From positions 1-52,969 of the forward strand of contig NZ_QRWD01000018.1 of the NCBI RefSeq assembly GCF_003459505.1: a stretch of DNA of 52,969 nucleotides, written 5' to 3'. How positions within the stretch are numbered: position 1 is the first letter of the stretch; the number at the start of each line of letters is the position of its first letter. The notes under the pieces were generated by a model. The model did no database searches. It was not told where the DNA came from and was given only the letters and a program-made list of their open reading frames with translations. Positions 51,533-52,969 of the stretch are shown piece by piece. This DNA comes from Collinsella sp. AF20-14LB. Lineage in GTDB: Bacteria > Actinomycetota > Coriobacteriia > Coriobacteriales > Coriobacteriaceae. Made by a program: the position numbers and the translations under genes.

Positions 51533-52395
51533 GGTTTGAGTTCCTCGAAGAGCATAGGGGCGAGGTCGGCCCCATCAAGAAGGCATGCGGGCTGATGAAA
51601 GTCTCGAAATCCGGTTTTTACGAGTATCTCGGCCGTAAGAAATCCAACGCCCAGATAGAGCGAGAGGCGCTCGAAGGGTTCGTCGTCGAAGCTTTCCATC
51701 GGCACAAGGGCCGTTACGGCTATCGGCGCATCAATCGCGAACTGCGAAAAAGCGGCATCGTCGTGAGCGAGAAGCGCGTGCTCCGTATCATGCAAAAGCT
51801 CGGACTTGCCGGAAAGGGCACGACCCGAAAGCACCGCATCCGGAAGAAGGTTGAGCCAGGAGACCCTCGGTTGAATCTGGTAGAGCGCGCTTTCACCGTG
51901 GGCGAGCGCAACAGGCTTTGGGTGGGCGACATCACCTACATACCCACAAGCGAAGGGTGGCTCTATCTCGCAGCCGTGATAGACGCCTTCTCCCGCAAGG
52001 TCGTGGGCTGGTCGATGTCCGAGCGCATCACCGAGAAGGTTGCGATCGATGCGATAGAGCAGGCGGTTGGCAGGGAGGATCCGCCAGATGACGGCAGCCT
52101 TGTCTTCCATGACGATCAAGGCGTGCAGTACACCTCCCGTTCCTTCCAACGATGCCTGGACTCACATGGCATAGTCCAGTCGGTGTCAAGGCCCGGCACA
52201 CCGCTGGACAACGCGGTGGCCGAGTCATTCTTCAAGACGCTGAAAAGGGAATTGGTGAAAGAGAGGAGCTATAGGACGAGGGGCGAGGCCAAGCAGGACA
52301 TCTTCAGGTACATAGAGCTCTATTACAATAGGGTGCGCATGCATTCCACCTTGGGCTACATGTCTCCAGTGGAATACGAGCGACAATATGCTTGA
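51529..52395 (+). CDS. IS3-family transposase OrfB (integrase core)
   Basis: Catalytic subunit. GTG 51529 overlaps the OrfA TGA, so it can be made alone or by the -1 frameshift at 51493-51499. The 288 residues have an N-terminal HTH_21-like region (HKGRYGYRRINREL). The DDE catalytic residues are Asp134 in WVGDITYIPT, Asp196 in FHDDQGVQYTS and Glu232 in AESFFKTLK. All are intact, so the element may be active. The upstream part of this frame (from 51070) is not a protein start. Confidence 0.92.
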   Translation: MRFEFLEEHRGEVGPIKKACGLMKVSKSGFYEYLGRKKSNAQIEREALEGFVVEAFHRHKGRYGYRRINRELRKSGIVVSEKRVLRIMQKLGLAGKGTTRKHRIRKKVEPGDPRLNLVERAFTVGERNRLWVGDITYIPTSEGWLYLAAVIDAFSRKVVGWSMSERITEKVAIDAIEQAVGREDPPDDGSLVFHDDQGVQYTSRSFQRCLDSHGIVQSVSRPGTPLDNAVAESFFKTLKRELVKERSYRTRGEAKQDIFRYIELYYNRVRMHSTLGYMSPVEYERQYA

Positions 52396-52418
52396 GGATC
52401 CTTAAAAGAAAGTCCAGT

Positions 52419-52969
52419 TTACCCTTCCCACTCCATCCCCAGCGACGACCGGTAGCCGTCCGGCGTCGCGCCACCGAGCGCGTCGCTTGCCCGCTCGGAG
52501 TTGAAGCGCCCTATCCACGCGCCGAGGGCCTCGATGAACTCCCCGGGCGACCAGCCGGACCAGTCCCTCCCGTGGAAGAACTCCTTCTTGAGCGGGCCGA
52601 AGAAGCCCTCCATCGCGGCGTTGTCGGGGCTGCAGCCCTTGGCCGACATGCTCCTGACCAGGCCGTTCCGCTCGCATATCGATATCCAGCCCGGCCAGCG
52701 GTAGTGCACGCCGCGGTCGGAGTGGATCACGGGGCGCTCACCGGGCGCCAGCCGGGAGCACGCGTCCGACAGCGTCGAGTTCGCGAGTCCTGCGTCCGGG
52801 TGCTCGCCCGCCCGCCAGGCGACGACCGAGGAGTCGAAGCAGTCCCTGATGGCGGACAGGTACACCTTGCGGCCCGTCGGCAGCCTGAACTCGGTTATGT
52901 CGGTGAGCCACAGGAAGTTCGGCAGGGCCGAGCGGAAGTCGCGGCGCACGAGGTTCGGCGGGGCGGGGG
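52419..52969 (-). CDS. second IS3-type transposase, integrase domain, cut by window end
   Basis: The frame stays open through the right edge of the window, so the true start lies outside. Visible catalytic residues: Asp in WLTDITEF, Asp in IHSDRGVHYR and Glu in MEGFFGPLKKEFF. It differs clearly from the neighbouring IS OrfB and belongs to another IS3 subgroup. Its stop codon lies only a few bases from the right end of the first IS, so the first IS probably inserted beside or into this element. Confidence 0.85.
   Translation of the reverse strand, partial: PAPPNLVRRDFRSALPNFLWLTDITEFRLPTGRKVYLSAIRDCFDSSVVAWRAGEHPDAGLANSTLSDACSRLAPGERPVIHSDRGVHYRWPGWISICERNGLVRSMSAKGCSPDNAAMEGFFGPLKKEFFHGRDWSGWSPGEFIEALGAWIGRFNSERASDALGGATPDGYRSSLGMEWEG

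Larger units (their letters stand above)
51200..52416 (+). mobile_element. IS3-family insertion sequence
   Basis: Two overlapping transposase frames lie between TGGAC-type ends: TGGACACCAAATTAAG at 51200 and, inverted, TGGACTTTCTTTTAAG ending at 52416. The ends share TGGAC and TTAAG at equal offsets. No clear target-site duplication is visible. Total about 1.2 kb, the usual size of IS3-family elements. Confidence 0.8.

Overview
The window is high-GC DNA that reads as a member of the Coriobacteriia, most likely Collinsella. The support is actinobacterial-type ribosomal proteins and RNA polymerase, a FabK-type fatty-acid operon, an AccD-AccA fusion and gut-anaerobe style transporters. The species call is an inference from protein character and organisation, not from a database search.

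Most genes lie on the minus strand, so the natural reading order runs from high to low coordinates. That order is the classical information-processing supercluster: rplJ-rplL (38.5-37.5 kb), rpoB-rpoC (33.7-25.8 kb), rpsL-rpsG-fusA-rpsJ (23.2-19.8 kb), then the S10/spc block rplC-D-W-B-rpsS-rplV-rpsC-rplP-rpmC-rpsQ-rplN-rplX (5.9-0.1 kb). The supercluster is interrupted at its operon junctions. galU and a plus-strand surface-protein gene lie between rplL and rpoB. An ECF sigma/anti-sigma pair lies between rpoC and rpsL. A 14-kb block lies between rpsJ and rplC; it holds birA, the complete fab/acc operon, a PTS permease, a CDF metal exporter and a phosphatase. tuf is not between fusA and rpsJ.

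The fab operon (fabH-acpP-fabK-fabD-fabG-fabF-accB-fabZ-accC-accDA) encodes type II fatty-acid synthesis plus acetyl-CoA carboxylase. birA, divergent from it, would biotinylate AccB. Two similar palindromes lie in the divergent promoter region.

From 39 to 50 kb the content is ordinary metabolism: an aminotransferase, a DNA glycosylase, a GH13 amylase, an MFS exporter and a FeoA-FeoB fusion. A compact module of a DDAH-like enzyme, an APC antiporter and a divergent GntR/FCD regulator follows. The last 1.8 kb is mobile DNA: a complete IS3-family element with a frameshift signal, abutting a second IS3-type transposase cut by the window edge.

The notable material is mostly between genes. (1) Three large covarying hairpin elements sit just upstream of the promoters of rplC, rpsL and rplJ, all in the same orientation. 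(2) rplC, rplB and rpsL share a promoter-spacer motif. (3) A membrane protein gene is frame-shifted at a C9 tract inside its signal peptide, as expected of a phase-variable locus, and is flanked by 179-bp direct repeats. (4) A 67-nt hairpin repeat occurs three times. (5) RpoB has an expanded, non-consensus fork-loop-2 segment next to the rifampicin region, and ribosomal protein S12 naturally carries Arg88, a residue known as a streptomycin-resistance substitution elsewhere.
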